Source: Trema orientale
Lineage: Eukaryota > Streptophyta > Magnoliopsida > Rosales > Cannabaceae
Direction of reading: 5' to 3'
Length of the DNA stretch: 64,000 nucleotides
NCBI GenBank assembly: GCA_002914845.1
Contig: JXTC01000006.1
Coordinates: 1,841,296-1,905,295, forward strand
The translations under genes and the position numbers were made by a program. Below are positions 46,901 to 58,701 of the stretch, one piece after another. The notes beneath the pieces are model-generated. The model searched no databases and was not told the DNA's origin. It saw only the letters and a program-made list of their open reading frames with translations. How positions within the stretch are numbered: position 1 is the first letter of the stretch; each line of letters opens with the position of its first letter.

Positions 46901-47884
46901 TTTTTCTAATTTATAAAAATTCAAACGAAAGAGAGTAAAAAATAAATAAAATAAAAAACTACCTTGGCAACCGGCAGGGAGATACGGGTTCCCATCATAA
47001 CCCTCCTTGCATTTACAGTTGTACCGAAGCCCATCACTAGTAGGCTCAGCCTCCGTGTTCATCCCCCCGCAGTGACAAAACGCATCGTCGTTTCGAGCAC
47101 TTCCTCCTTGCCGACACGTGTCGTTTTTGATCTCGATCGCCCAATCAACCACCACAGGCAGCTTCCTCGCGGAAAAATCGCCGAGAAAAGCGCGGGAGAA
47201 ATTGAACCTTTCCTGTTCGACGACGAAGGCGTACGTACAAGGGTTGAACCCCATAACGGCCTTGTGCCTGTTGAAGCTTTTGGGCGTGATGGTCACGTTC
47301 TTGAGGCCCTTTGGTAGCTCCACCTGGCAGCACCCGATTCCCGAGCACGAACCATCGTCCGCCACGTCATCGTGGCTGTTACAGATGGACATGCAGCCCA
47401 TGGAGTAGTTGGCGGTCCGGTTCTCGAAGCCGTTGAGGAACGCGTAGGAGTCGCAGCCGAGGACGACGAACTTGTTCTTGGAGCTGGATATGGTCAGGGT
47501 CGGTACCTTCAGGGTCGGGTTGTTGTGCTTGACCCGGTGACCCGACTCGTTGTAGCAGCTTCGGGCGACGTACCACATGATGGTCATCTCGGGGTGTTTG
47601 ACCGAAATGCCGGTTACGACGACGTTTTGGCCGAAGATTGGGGTGTCTAGTACTGTAGTAGTACCGTTGGAGGAGGTGGTGGTGGTTGAGTTGCATTTGA
47701 TGAGGAAGTTTTTGTTGAGCGAACAGGCTTCGGATAGGCCAAATGGGTATCGGATGTCCACGTGTCCGCATCGATGTGGGCAACCGGGCAAGGCAATATA
47801 ATCAGCTGCCGTTGATTTTGTGATGATGATCAGCTCAGGGGACAGCAAGAGTAGCATTACTCCTAAGAAGTAGATAGCCACCAT
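43950..47884 (-). CDS. Wall-associated receptor kinase-like protein, copy 2 (WAKL-2), 3 exons
   Basis: Tandem paralogue of WAKL-1 in the same orientation, about 11.7 kb away. Exons 46963-47884, 46490-46612 and 43950-45154 give 749 aa. Signal peptide about 1-28 ([16 protein letters not shown]), GUB_WAK domain from [20 protein letters not shown]-like [17 protein letters not shown], then [13 protein letters not shown] in exon 2. Kinase motifs: GQGGFG about 426, Lys about 447, HRDVKPSN about 542, DFG about 561. Exons 2 and 3 are the same length as in copy 1. The ectodomain is clearly diverged (roughly 60% identity by eye, with an extra Thr/Ser-rich insert after IKCNS), but the kinase differs at only about nine residues. 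Exon 1 is more GC-rich than in copy 1. Likely functional. Confidence 0.95.
45288..46264. mobile_element. Two adjacent Tourist/PIF-like MITEs in WAKL-2 intron 2
   Basis: MITE 1 (45288-45563) has ends GGCTCCGTTTAGAATCCGGG and, inverted, GGTTCCATTTGGAATCTGAA. MITE 2 (about 45567-46264) begins GACTCCATTTGGAGTCTG and ends, inverted, GGCTGTGTTTGGAACTAGG. Bases at the three junctions are TTA, TTG and TTA, compatible with eroded 3-bp TTA duplications. MITE 2 carries CTCTCT-rich sequence and a (TA)n run. Confidence 0.55.
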
Positions 47885-50069
47885 TTTCGAGTGGCCTTAA
47901 GAGATATATTATTTTGTATACATATATATATATATATATATATATGGAGCTAGTACAATAGCTATTTAGGTATGTTAATTTTGATCGGTAGATTAATATG
48001 TAATGTACATATTTATATGTCAAATGAACACTGTAGGCTGAGTCAAAGTACGCGGCTACTATAGTCATTGGAAAATTTTGTAGCACCACTCCAGTTGGTT
48101 GACTGGGTCCTTTGTTAAACCTCATTTATTGTAAATTATTTATGATTATTATTATTATTATTGCTAATTAAATTTAAATGCAACTTGGAGGCCGCGCAGA
48201 TGCATGGAAATTACTAGATGAGTAGCATATGTAATTTGGTATTCAACTTATTTTTATTTCGCTTAATTTAATAGAATTTGGTAGTCAACTTAGAGCGGGT
48301 TCATGATGAAAAAGTCATATATTTATGTCTAATTATCTATAAGATACATAATCATTTTAGTTAAATAAATAATAAACTAATTATAAACTAGACCACATGT
48401 CTTATATATTAGCGGGTTGAAAAGAAAAAATACCTGCACATGTCATATATGGTGATCAATATGGAAAAACTTACATTTCTAGATGTACGATTCGCTGACT
48501 CTTGATCAACTAGCTAGTTTTGCATTGAGTTGATCTGCCTTTCATATCTCTCCTTTTAATTTTAATAAAGAAGAAGAGGTTGAAATCAAGTACATGCACG
48601 AATCTCATTATAAACAATGCCCACTAACCAAATTACCGGTTATATATATATATACACATTCATTTTATTAAAAAGACACATTTGATTAATTATTAATTAG
48701 AATATATTAAAACCCGATATATTTACACACATTCTTTTACGATTTTCATAATTTGTGATTGCGGAGGCGACTAGCTATATGTTGGCCGATTCCAACGTAT
48801 ACAGATTTTGATTGAGAACTATAATTTCACATATGGGCTGACATATATTTCAATGTTCAATTATCACAGCTACCTAGCATTTAGCAACCTCTTCTATGTA
48901 GAAGTTACGTGAATCCTTTTGGTTGTCGTTTTGAAAGGGAATAGCTAAGAGTTAGGCCTGGTTTGGTTTTGAATATTTACAATAAAAACAAAAATAGAAT
49001 AATAAAAAAGACGATACCACTTGAACGAGGATATCCAGAAACGAAAATAACTTACCAGAACAATAACATATCTATAAAATGTTATCAAGAAACGACAATA
49101 ATTCATAAACAACAGTAACAATACAAACGACAATGGAATAAGGAAAACGTCGTTTTCTCCTACACCACGAATATCTTACAAACGGCAAACAGCAAACCAC
49201 AAGATACATAATAGAAAAGACAGGCACTTAAATAACAAGACGTATATAGTATGGTATAAACAACGTTAATTTTCCCTAATTTGAGTAGTTAAAAAAAATT
49301 AATTATTTAATATTTTTTTCTCTCTAATTTTTATCTGAAAAGACGTGATAAATTTTAATTAACCAAAATAATACCTATAAATAGTTAAAAAAAATATCCA
49401 CGAGATTGGTACCATATATATATATACATATACTAGTGTAAAGAGCATGTACCTCCTTGTTGGAAAATGTATATAAATTATATAAAAAATTCTAATTAAA
49501 AATCTTCAATTAAATACCATATATTATTTTGAGAACAATTCTGTCGAAAACAGAAAGTACACGAAATATGACAAAAAAGAAGGTGAAAATATAACATAAT
49601 TTAACTGTAGACCATCTTCTATGCAAATATTATTGCTAATTATATTTGATACATAAAATAGCAAATAAATAAATATGACACGAAATTTAAATTCTTATTA
49701 CAATGCGTAATGCTATTTTGCATGTTATATATTGTTAGCTTTTAATGTGATAATTAATAAATTAATTTTGTAATTGGATAAGTATTAAAAAATATATTAA
49801 TTGAGCATTAAAAATATACAAGTGAGCATACAATGTGTGATTTAATATTTTAATGTGATTTAATATTCTAGAATTATTACATTATACTATATTTGAGAGT
49901 TGAGACAAGTATAGCATTATGTTAAATTTAGCAGAGCAGATATTACTGCATTAAAGGATTATTTTTGTGCTATATGCTAAATTATAGTATTAGTATAATA
50001 AAAATATGCTTTTTTAGTGTTTCTTTTTGTGTAGAATAATACAAAAATTTAGTTACATATCAATGCTGA
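47885..50069. other. WAKL-2 upstream and AT-rich intergenic DNA
   Basis: The WAKL-2 promoter side begins here, with (TA)n at about 47920-47945. No TATA box can be assigned with confidence because of the (TA)n. A GGCCTGGTTTGG-type MITE start occurs at about 48956, but no matching end was confirmed. No gene seen. Confidence 0.45.
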
Positions 50070-50242
50070 GGGGAGGGCTACAGTAGGGGCGCCCCTACGT
50101 AAGGCCACCCTTTATATACCGTTTGATGAGAATCTGTGGGGAATAACGGGAATCTGTGGGGAATCTGTTTATACACAGATTCCCATCAAACGGTGTATAG
50201 ACAGGGCCCTACGCAGGGACGTCCCTACTGTAGACGCTCCCC
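50070..50242. mobile_element. hAT-like MITE, family CTACAGTA, copy 2 (173 bp)
   Basis: Ends GGGGAGGGCTACAGTAGGGG and (inverted) GGGGAGCGTCTACAGTAGGG, flanked by perfect AATGCTGA duplications (50062-50069 and 50243-50250). The 8-bp length points to hAT. The interior has a duplicated GGGAATCTGTGGGGAAT segment before the hairpin. Confidence 0.9.
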
Positions 50243-52976
50243 AATGCTGATTTCATGGCCACGTAACTTATTTTTGTTTTTGTTTTTACGAAGGAGATGT
50301 CCGAGTAATTTAAGTTTTGTATATTTATACATTAACATAATATGATTTTGTAATTTGATAATTAGCTAACCACTCAATTATATTAATTTTTAATTAATTT
50401 ACAATTTTAATGAGCATTGGAAATTACATGACTATTAATTCGTATAGAATATTTATAAAATTTGTTATATTATTTTTTTTGAATTGTTTAAGAAAGTACG
50501 TCAAAAGTTGTGAAACTTAGCGAAACTTAACGAATTAACGACTACACAGAACTTACTTTCACTAAAAATAAAATTTATTTTTATAATTCTAATATCTATT
50601 TACAAAGAAAGAAAAGTACTTTCGTTTTACAAACACGTAAAACACATATATTTAAAACAAAAAACCAAACAAAAACGTAAAAATGTAGAAGACAAACTAA
50701 AAAGAAAAGTGAAGAAATTGTATTTATTTTCAAAAGAAACACATAAACAAAAATAAATAATTTTCCCTTCCGTTTCTTAGTAAACAATTATTTAAATTTA
50801 ATATAATCAATAAATATAGTAAATTTTACTCAATTACAGTCTTCTCAAATCGACAAAGAATAAATACATATAATAACTTTTTTAAAAACGGAAATATTTT
50901 ATTTGATACAATATATGGTAGTAAAGGCAAATGGTCACAGGCTATGCCTGTTAGTAATCACACTTATCTCTAATGTTAATATCTTGATTTAAAATCCCCC
51001 ACTCTAATTGTCAAAAAAAAAAAAGGCAAATGGGTTTTTTTTTTTTTTAAGGTGCAAAAATCAACATGTTTAGTTGTTTGAAACAACTTTAATTATTCAT
51101 TTTTTAAAGATAAAAATATATATGGTAGTAAAGGTAAATGGTTTTTTTTTTCTTTTTAATTAAAAAAAAAAGCAAAAATCAACATGTTTAATTGATTGAA
51201 AAAATTTTAATTATCCATTTTTATAATAAAAAATGAAATAACTTCGAACTTTTTTAATGAAGAAATGAGAAAAAATACATGTCATTGAGGACAAAGTTTC
51301 TAATTACGATCTTAAAAAAAGAAAAAATTTATAAAGCAGAACATTAGTTATAAATAGATATGTAAAGTGGGTGGGCGGGACGGTCTAGTCCAGTCCACAC
51401 GGACTTTGTATGAGGTCTAAGACTGACCCGGACCTTATTCTTATCAAGGAGCCTAGCACGACCCACAGGCCCAGTCCACATTTTATGTGGACACAGGTGG
51501 ACTATGTCTACGCGGGCTGAATATAGGCCAAAATGCGAGTCTAATTTCACTATTATTTTATGCTTCAAAATATTAAATATTGGCTAAAATATAGGCCTAA
51601 AACCTATTCGTATTCTTTTAAATTTTGAATAAATTAAAAATAACTAAAAAACATAAATAAATTACATTAAAAGCATATAAATGAAAATATTAAATTAAGA
51701 TTTTTTTTGAAATTTTTAATTAATAAATATATTTAAAATTATACATAAAATAGCTAAATGTGGGCCTTAAAAAATGTAAGACATACCATATTCCGAAGAA
51801 AAAACACGATACTGGCACCATTGCATTAGTCAAATCTTAAGAGGTACCTCGGTTATGTACCAGTTTTTAGGAATATGCCTCAACAAGCAGTTTTTTTGTT
51901 TGGCATTTTGAACAATATTTATTAGATTTAAATATTATTTATGTGATGTAGATGAATTCTGTATTATGTTTAACTAATCGATGTGATGTTTATATTTAAA
52001 ATATTTAGATTTTTATGCAAATATTTAAAAGTTTTTATTATTTGTAATGGTTAATAAATAATTACTCGTTTGAGGAGTTTACATGTGGGACACACAATTC
52101 TTTACTTTATGAAGTCTAAATGAAAGGTTGACATTCTACAAATAAAGATGAAATATTTTGTTATGCTATAGAATGTAGTATTGTCTATTTAAATGATATT
52201 GATAAAGTCTTTAATTATCAAAGTGTCAGACAAGTATATATGTTTATATACTAAGTGTAAAATTTTATATACCAAGTACAAAAAATTATATACCCAATAC
52301 AATAACTAAAATTAGTAGATAAACATATCTATCAAGTATAAAATATATACCTGGATATTTAACTATAAAATTTAAAAAGTTGACATCTACTTAATCAAAT
52401 TTAAAATATTGGTCATCCATCTAAATTTCTCTAAAAAAATTATAAACGCATATTATTATAAGATTATCTTAAACACTAATACATCCCTAACAAATAATAT
52501 TAATCTTATTTATTTATATACACATATAAGGCATTAATCTAGTGGGATTTTTTTTTTTTCAATTTGTTTATGTTTATTATTTTACTTAATTAAAATTCGC
52601 ACGTCTTTTCCAAAAAAAGATTAAGATAACTTTAGAAAAATATAATGAGAAAAAGAACATTGAATAATATGTATTTATTATTATTCTCAATTACTTTATT
52701 GTTGTCTCAACGAGTAAACAAAAATATTTATAGATAAGTAAATAAAATATTTTTTTTACCTCTATTTATAAGTATTTTTTTATAATTGAATCATAAGATT
52801 AAAATTCCCCTAAAAAAAAAAGAATAAGATTAAAACAAAAAAAAAAAAAAGAGGAGGAAGAGGTCTGCCCCTAATTTTGAGCATGCACCATTCCGGAGTC
52901 CAGACTCCGTAGACTCGCGGTAGCTTGATCCTCGTCCATTGAAGAGAGAGAGAGAGAGAGTGTGTGTTTCAGAAAT
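50243..52976. other. AT-rich intergenic DNA upstream of SEP15
   Basis: No gene seen. A G/C-richer stretch at 51365-51545 (GGGCGGGACGGTCTAGTCCA...) looks like one end of a hAT-like element without an identified partner. A possible SINE-like head lies at about 50938-51010. An 'aaaggcaaatgg...aaaatcaacatgttta' unit is repeated at about 50920-51085 and 51120-51195. (GA)n at 52943-52960 is probably in the SEP15 5' UTR. Confidence 0.4.
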
Positions 52977-55828
52977 ATGGGGGTTATGAATTTGATCTGT
53001 GGCTATACGTATATATTGGTTGTTGTGGTATTGCTGGTAATACCTTTAGGCACAGCAAAGGAGCAGCTGAGGCTGAGCACGGGAGAATGCGAGAATCTGG
53101 GTTTCACTGGCCTTGCTTTGTGCTCTGACTGCCACACCCTTGCTGAGTATGTCAAGGACCAAGGTACCATGTCAATTTCAATTTCAATTTCATCTAAAAC
53201 TGTAATGGATTTGGTTTCTATGTAAAGGTTTGTGGGATTGAGTTTCAAATTATTTACTTAAAAGAATCTTTGCTACAAACTCAATTTCTGTGTTTTTGTT
53301 TCCTCAAATCATATATTATTACTTTATTTTTTTAATTTTTTTTTTTTTTTTCTGGAATATGTTAAATTTGAATTGTAAGATATACTCTTTTCATGAAGCA
53401 ACCGCTGACAACTATTATGATAACAGAGGTTGTAAATGAATGATCCATAACACATGTAGTTTAGAAGTCATTTGGGATTAGCATAAGAATGAAACAAGGA
53501 GAGAACATTTTTGAGAAGGCAATCTCAAGTTTACAAGAATTCATAATCTTATGACTTTGTTTTTCGATTTCTTAGAAAGTTAAAATTTTAATATGGCAGT
53601 TGTAATGTGGAAGTTATCTGTTTGGAAAGAAACAAATAATTGTATTTTGTAAGGAATGGAGCTGGATTCGTTATCTTTGCGGGAACAAAATCGAGTTTTT
53701 GCCTTCTCTTTGGGCTTCAGTGGCAAAATAATTTGAGGACTTTTCGCTTTCTTTAATTACTCTCAGTTTTACTTGGAAAAACATGTCATTCAGTTTCTGT
53801 TTAGTTGATGTTATGTTTTATCTTTGTCTTTTGAGACACATTATCTTGTCTCTCCTTATTGTTCTTCAGTTTTTGTGCGTTTAAGGTTTGGTTTCCAATT
53901 ATTTTTTTTTATTTTTAAAGAAAGATAAAATTGTAACTGGAGAAGAAGTCAGGTAATCAAAGTAAGAACCTTTGCTTTGCAGGACTATCCTTGAAAGGTA
54001 TAGTCAATACCTGATTCCTTGATGTTTTGAGTTTTGACTCGATCTTAGAGTAGATTCTGCTAATCAGCATAGATACTTGTGAGACTTGAGCACTGTACTT
54101 GTGATGTCACTTTACAAATTGCTAAAAGCACAAAATTTTGATTGCAGAATTGGTATCAGATTGTCTGAAGTGTTGCACAGAAGATTCTGATGATTCTTCG
54201 AGCAAGGTATGAGGTTTTTTATTTTTTTCATTTTTTTTTCCCAATAATAAGGTATGAATGATTGTGTACATATGACAGTTAGGAAGTTGGTAACACCTCC
54301 TTCAAGTCTACCTTCTTTGTTCTCTTGATCAATTTCCGAGATATGAATTTCTTGCACATTCTACATTTGCCATGCTTCATCTTGACTTTATTTTTCTGCG
54401 TATTTCTTTACAAGAAAAACAGAATTGCCTAATGAAACTACATTGAACTGCAGATCACCTATTCTGGTGCCATAGTGGAGGTCTGCATGAGAAAACTGGT
54501 TTTCTATCCCGAAATTGTTGGTTTCATTGAAGAAGAGAAGGATCGGTTTCCCTCAGTTAAAGTTCAGTACGTTTTCAATTCGCCACCCAAGTTGATCATG
54601 CTTGATGATGCTGGCCAACAAAAGGAAACTATAAGGTAGGCCATGTTCTTATCAAGATCAAATAATCTATAATTCACTGGGTGAGTAAATTGGGTTGAGA
54701 CCCTTACTTTCATATCTTTCCATCAGCACATTTAGGAAAAAAGAAAAATGAAGAGAGAGAGAGAGACAGAGTAAATGGTAGAAACTAGGAACGAAATGGA
54801 ATGAGAATCCTTAGAACTTGGATTTGTTGAGGAAAAAAAGAATATGGACAAAACATGTTGTAGAATGCTTTTGAGCTTAAGGCTCGTGTTTCTCAAATAG
54901 CAGAATTGATAATACACGACACTCTAGCTATGTTTGGAAGTTTGATTTTAGCAGGGAAAAAAATTGCGAGGGAAAATATTTTCCTAAAATCCTATAGATT
55001 TTGTTTTCGAAACTCTCTCTCATAATCTTTTACTCTCAACATTTCTCACACTTTTGCCATAAATTTTTTCCCACCCATTTTTGATAAAATCCAAACAATA
55101 GAAAATGAAGTTCCTTAGAATTTGTTTTCTTCCCAACCTAAAATCCAAGTTCAAATATAGCCTAAAGTTTTGTAGGGGAATAATTTCACTTCTACCCTGA
55201 TTAGGTATTTAGTCATTAGTCATAGTATTTTGATCACTTCTCTGAAGGGTCTACTTTGTACTCACATTCTGCTAACGAAAAATGGCAAATATACATTCTA
55301 CCACATTCTTTGGCTATAATCAGAAGGATGGGTTAAGTTTGAAGAACAAGAGAAAGGTTTCTACATCTGATCTATTGCAGATCATTGCTTATCTTTGCCA
55401 GATACAGAATGTTAAAATGTGAGCAAATTCTGAGTTTAGCAAAGTAGAAAAACATGGTGTCCTTGAAAGATTATGAGGCCAAGATCCTAACATCAATGTA
55501 GTATATGTATCTTGGTTCTCTGCGTTGGTGGGGTTCCTTTATTGGTCTATTTTTCTAGGTAATTGTTCCTTAGTGGGACGATATGACCATAAATTCCTCC
55601 ATAATTTGTGTTTCTCAAATGGTAGAATTGATAATACACGACACTGTAAGTTTTGATAGTTTCTCTTCTTCATGATTAGGCATATAGTTATAGTAGTTTG
55701 ATCAAGTAAAATTTTCTACCAAATTTACTAAAGAAAATCTTTTGCCACGTTGCAGAATCGACAATTGGAAACGTGAACATATGCTTCAGTTCCTGAAAGA
55801 GAAGGTTAAGCCTACTTCAGCATCCTGA
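52977..55828 (+). CDS. SEP15: SEP15/SELENOF-like ER protein, 4 exons
   Basis: Homologue of the 15-kDa selenoprotein (SEP15/SELENOF), an ER-lumen thioredoxin-like protein that in animals partners UDP-glucose:glycoprotein glucosyltransferase in glycoprotein folding control. Exons 52977-53163, 54148-54206, 54454-54635 and 55756-55828 give 166 aa. A signal peptide (ILVVVVLLVIPLGTA) is followed by the Cys-rich CENLGFTGLALCSDCHTL and CLKCCTEDSDD. The thioredoxin-like part is VCMRKLVFYPEIVGFIEEEK ... SPPKLIMLDDAGQQKETI ... IDNWKREHMLQFLKEK. Where animals have Cys-Gly-Sec-Lys, this protein has Cys-Met-Arg-Lys, with no in-frame TGA, so it is not a selenoprotein and lacks the usual redox pair. The ATG at 52977 is chosen because it directly precedes the signal peptide. 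Confidence 0.92.
54926..55163. mobile_element. MITE in SEP15 intron 3
   Basis: Ends GCTATGTTTGGAAGTTTGAT and (inverted) GGCTATATTTGAACTTGGAT, continuing as TTTTAGCAGGGAAAA versus TTTTAGGTTGGGAAGAAAA. About 238 bp, no coding capacity. The TTTGGA-type terminus suggests the Tourist/PIF or hAT group. Confidence 0.6.
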
Positions 55829-56492
55829 GTAGGTCTTTTAAGCTTTTATCTGTAACTGCCTCAGTGGCGCCCCCGAGAGTACAGATTCAAGGTTCAAACT
55901 GCGACTTTGACTCTGATATTTGTTAACAGGAAAACACTCGTGTAATGTACTTCCGATATGGTCTATATTTGATACTAGTTACAATTGGATATTTGGTTTG
56001 CCATGTTATTAGATTTTCAGCGTAAATGTAGATGATTTTGGATTGATTTGGTTTGATTTTGACTTTGACTCCTCCGGGGATAGGCCAGCCAGTTAAATTG
56101 TTGGCACTGGATTTTCATATTCAAGGAGTTCGCAAGGGTCCCGGACTGGTGACTTTGTCTATGCTAACCAAAGTGTTAATTTTCTTGTTAATTTTCTGAG
56201 AAAGGTAAACAAGCATTTTGGTTACACACACTACATTTCATGGAACTCACTAAGATCATTTACTTGCGTATATTGCTAGATCTTTTTTATCTTATGAGTA
56301 AATGAAACTCGAAGTTGACTTTTTACATTATGGTTTTGTTTGATGAGTGGTTACATACTCACCCCGAGGTCAGCTCGAATCCATTCTATTTAGGCGGCGA
56401 CTCATTTTCTGGCATAATTGTCCCTATCATTGCTGAAGAAGTAGCAAAGAGTAATGACATATAATAGTTCAAATTACATATAATAAAAGATA
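55829..56492. other. SEP15 3' UTR and flank
   Basis: Probable SEP15 3' UTR to about 56050, then AT-rich DNA without a recognised gene. Confidence 0.45.
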
Positions 56493-56690
56493 TATATTGA
56501 GAACTTACATAATCAGTATGAAGCAAATTACCAATCTTGTTAGAGAAATTAGGTCAAATATGCATCATAATAGGCATATTTTGGTACGAAGCAAATTACC
56601 AATCTTGTTAGAGAAATTAAGTTCTCAAAAACATATTGAGAACTTACATAATTAGTATGAAGCAAATTACCAATCTTGTTAGAGAAATTA
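56493..56690. repeat. Tandem duplication of the palindrome's left terminus
   Basis: ATATTGAGAACTTACATAAT, then AGTATGAAGCAAATTACCAA and TCTTGTTAGAGAAATTA, occurs at about 56493 and again about 138 bp later. In between, CAAATTACCAATCTTGTTAG appears a third time (about 56592). The first copy also includes the first ~45 bp of the palindromic element. The flank-plus-terminus unit was therefore duplicated, as expected from slippage or repair around the insertion site. Confidence 0.85.
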
Positions 56691-58169
56691 AGTCAAATAT
56701 GCATCATAATAAGCATATTTTGGTCCATATGCTTTCCTCAATAAAAGTTTATAAAATATGCATATATCACCTGAAAAGTCATATTTACCCCTAATAAACT
56801 ATATGCTTCTATTCTCTTTAACCAAGTTGAAATCTTTTCTCCTCCATGTTTCTATGTTTCTTTGTATCTCGATTCTTCAAGTCAACTGTCATATGAAGAG
56901 CTGAAATTGTAAGATCAGAAAAGAATAAAAGGAAAAACACGAGAAAAGATAACTGGAAAAAGGAGAAAAAAGAATTTGATAAGAAAATCTCGTTCTCATA
57001 TCTTATGTCATCGTCAAACTCATCATTTCCTTCTCTTCTCTCTTCATTCTTCTCTATTTAGTTCTGGGTATAGTTTAAAATAACATATTATCAAATTTCA
57101 AGATATTACGAGGTCATTTATGTGTTGAAAAATCATTTCGAGGTTAATTTTTGCAAGTTTTAACAAAAAATCGCGATAATTTTTTATGGTTTTTTGATGA
57201 TATTTCGATGAAAATTATATTCTCAGTTAAATTTTGATGAAAATGGTATTTTTGATAATTTTAGATGCATTTTCGATGAATGTTCGTTGCAATTTCGATG
57301 ATATTTCGATGAAAATGGTATTCTCAATAATATTTCAATTAAGTGGTATTTTGATAATTTTCGATGCAATTTCGATGTATTTTCAATGATATTTCGATGA
57401 AAATGATATTTTCATAATATTTGACAGAATTTCGATATTTTTGATAAAATATTATAGAAAATACCACTTTCATCGAAATATTATCGAAAATAAATCAAAA
57501 TTGCATCAAAAATAATCAAAAATGCCACTTTATCGAAATATTAATGAGAATACCACTTTCATTGAAATATTATCGAAATTCTATCGAAAATGCAACGAAA
57601 TGACATTGAAAATTATCAGAATTACCATTTTTATCGAAATTGTACTAAGAATATAATTTTTATCAAAAATTATTGTAATTTTTTGTTAAAACTCGCAAAA
57701 ATTAACCTCAAAATTATTTTTTTAATACATAAATTACCTCATAACATCTCGAAATTTGATAATATGTTATTTTAAACTATACCCAGAACTAAGTGGAAAG
57801 AATGAAGAGAGAAGAGAAGGACAAATGATGAGTTTGACGGCGATATGAGAGATGAGAACGAGATTTTATTCTAAAATTCTTTTTTCTCCTTTTTCCAGTT
57901 ATCTTTTCTCGTGTTTTTCCTTTTATTTTTTTCTAATCTTATAATTTCAACTCTTCATATGACGGTTAACTTAAAGAATCGAGATACAGAGAAACATAAA
58001 GGCATGGAGGAGAAGATATTCCGGCTAAGTTAAAGAGAATAGAGGCGTATAGTTTATTGAGGGTAAATATGACTTTCCCGGTGATAAATGCATATTTTAC
58101 AAACTTTTATTGAGGAGAGCATATGGATCAAAATATGCATATTATGATGCATATTTGTCCTAATTTCTC
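56682..58169. mobile_element. Giant palindromic (foldback/MULE-like) element, 1,488 bp
   Basis: The whole element is one long inverted repeat: each arm is about 740 bp, with the axis near 57430. Ends are GAGAAATTA...TAATTTCTC, flanked by perfect TCTTGTTA (56674-56681 and 58170-58177). Matching pairs include TCTGGGTATAGTTTAAAATAA versus its complement near 57770, and GGAAAAACACGAGAAAAGAT versus its complement near 57905. The arm tips near the axis consist of TTTCGATGAAAAT / ATTATCGAAAT words. The GAGAAATTA terminus and long arms suggest a MULE, but the 8-bp duplication also fits hAT. No coding capacity. Confidence 0.88.
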
Positions 58170-58520
58170 TCTTGTTATGGTACTATAGGTATTGGAGCCA
58201 ACTGCATGCACGATGCATATTTTGGATATGAATAGGTCATGTTTGGTAGAGGAAAAAAAATAGTAGGAAAAGCAAAAATAGTCGAGAGAAAATGAAAGGA
58301 AATTATTTTTCCTCTATAGATTATAGTTGATTGATATTAGGGAGGAAAAAAAATTAGTTTATTTTAGAATGACTATTTTACTCTCTTAATTAATATTTTA
58401 AAATGGATAATACCAAAATCATCCCTCTATTATGGTTAAATATCACAAAGAAATTTTTGTTATCAGAAAACCTGTATATATCCTCTATATTTTTCCAAAG
58501 GAAAAGATATATATACTTTT

Positions 58521-58693
58521 TGGGCGCGTCTACAGTAGGGGCGCCCCTACGTAGGGCCCTGTCTATTCACCGTTGGATGGGAATCTGTATATAAATAGAT
58601 TCTCTACAGATTCCCGTTATTCCCCACAGATTCCCATCCAACGATAATTAAGGCATGACCCTACGTAGGGACGCCCCTACCGTAGCCATCCCC
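58521..58693. mobile_element. hAT-like MITE, family CTACAGTA, copy 3 (173 bp)
   Basis: Begins TGGGCGCGTCTACAGTAGGG and ends (inverted) GGGGATGGCTACGGTAGGGG, with perfect ATACTTTT duplications (58513-58520 and 58694-58701). Same hairpin core as copies 1 and 2, with CACCGTTGGATGG in place of CACCGTTTGATGG. Confidence 0.9.
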
Positions 58694-58701
58694 ATACTTT
58701 T

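Noticed and set aside
47372-47801. Plus- and minus-strand frames across WAKL-2 exon 1
   Set aside because: Off-frame shadows of the GUB_WAK-coding exon; the GC-rich sequence lacks stops in several frames.
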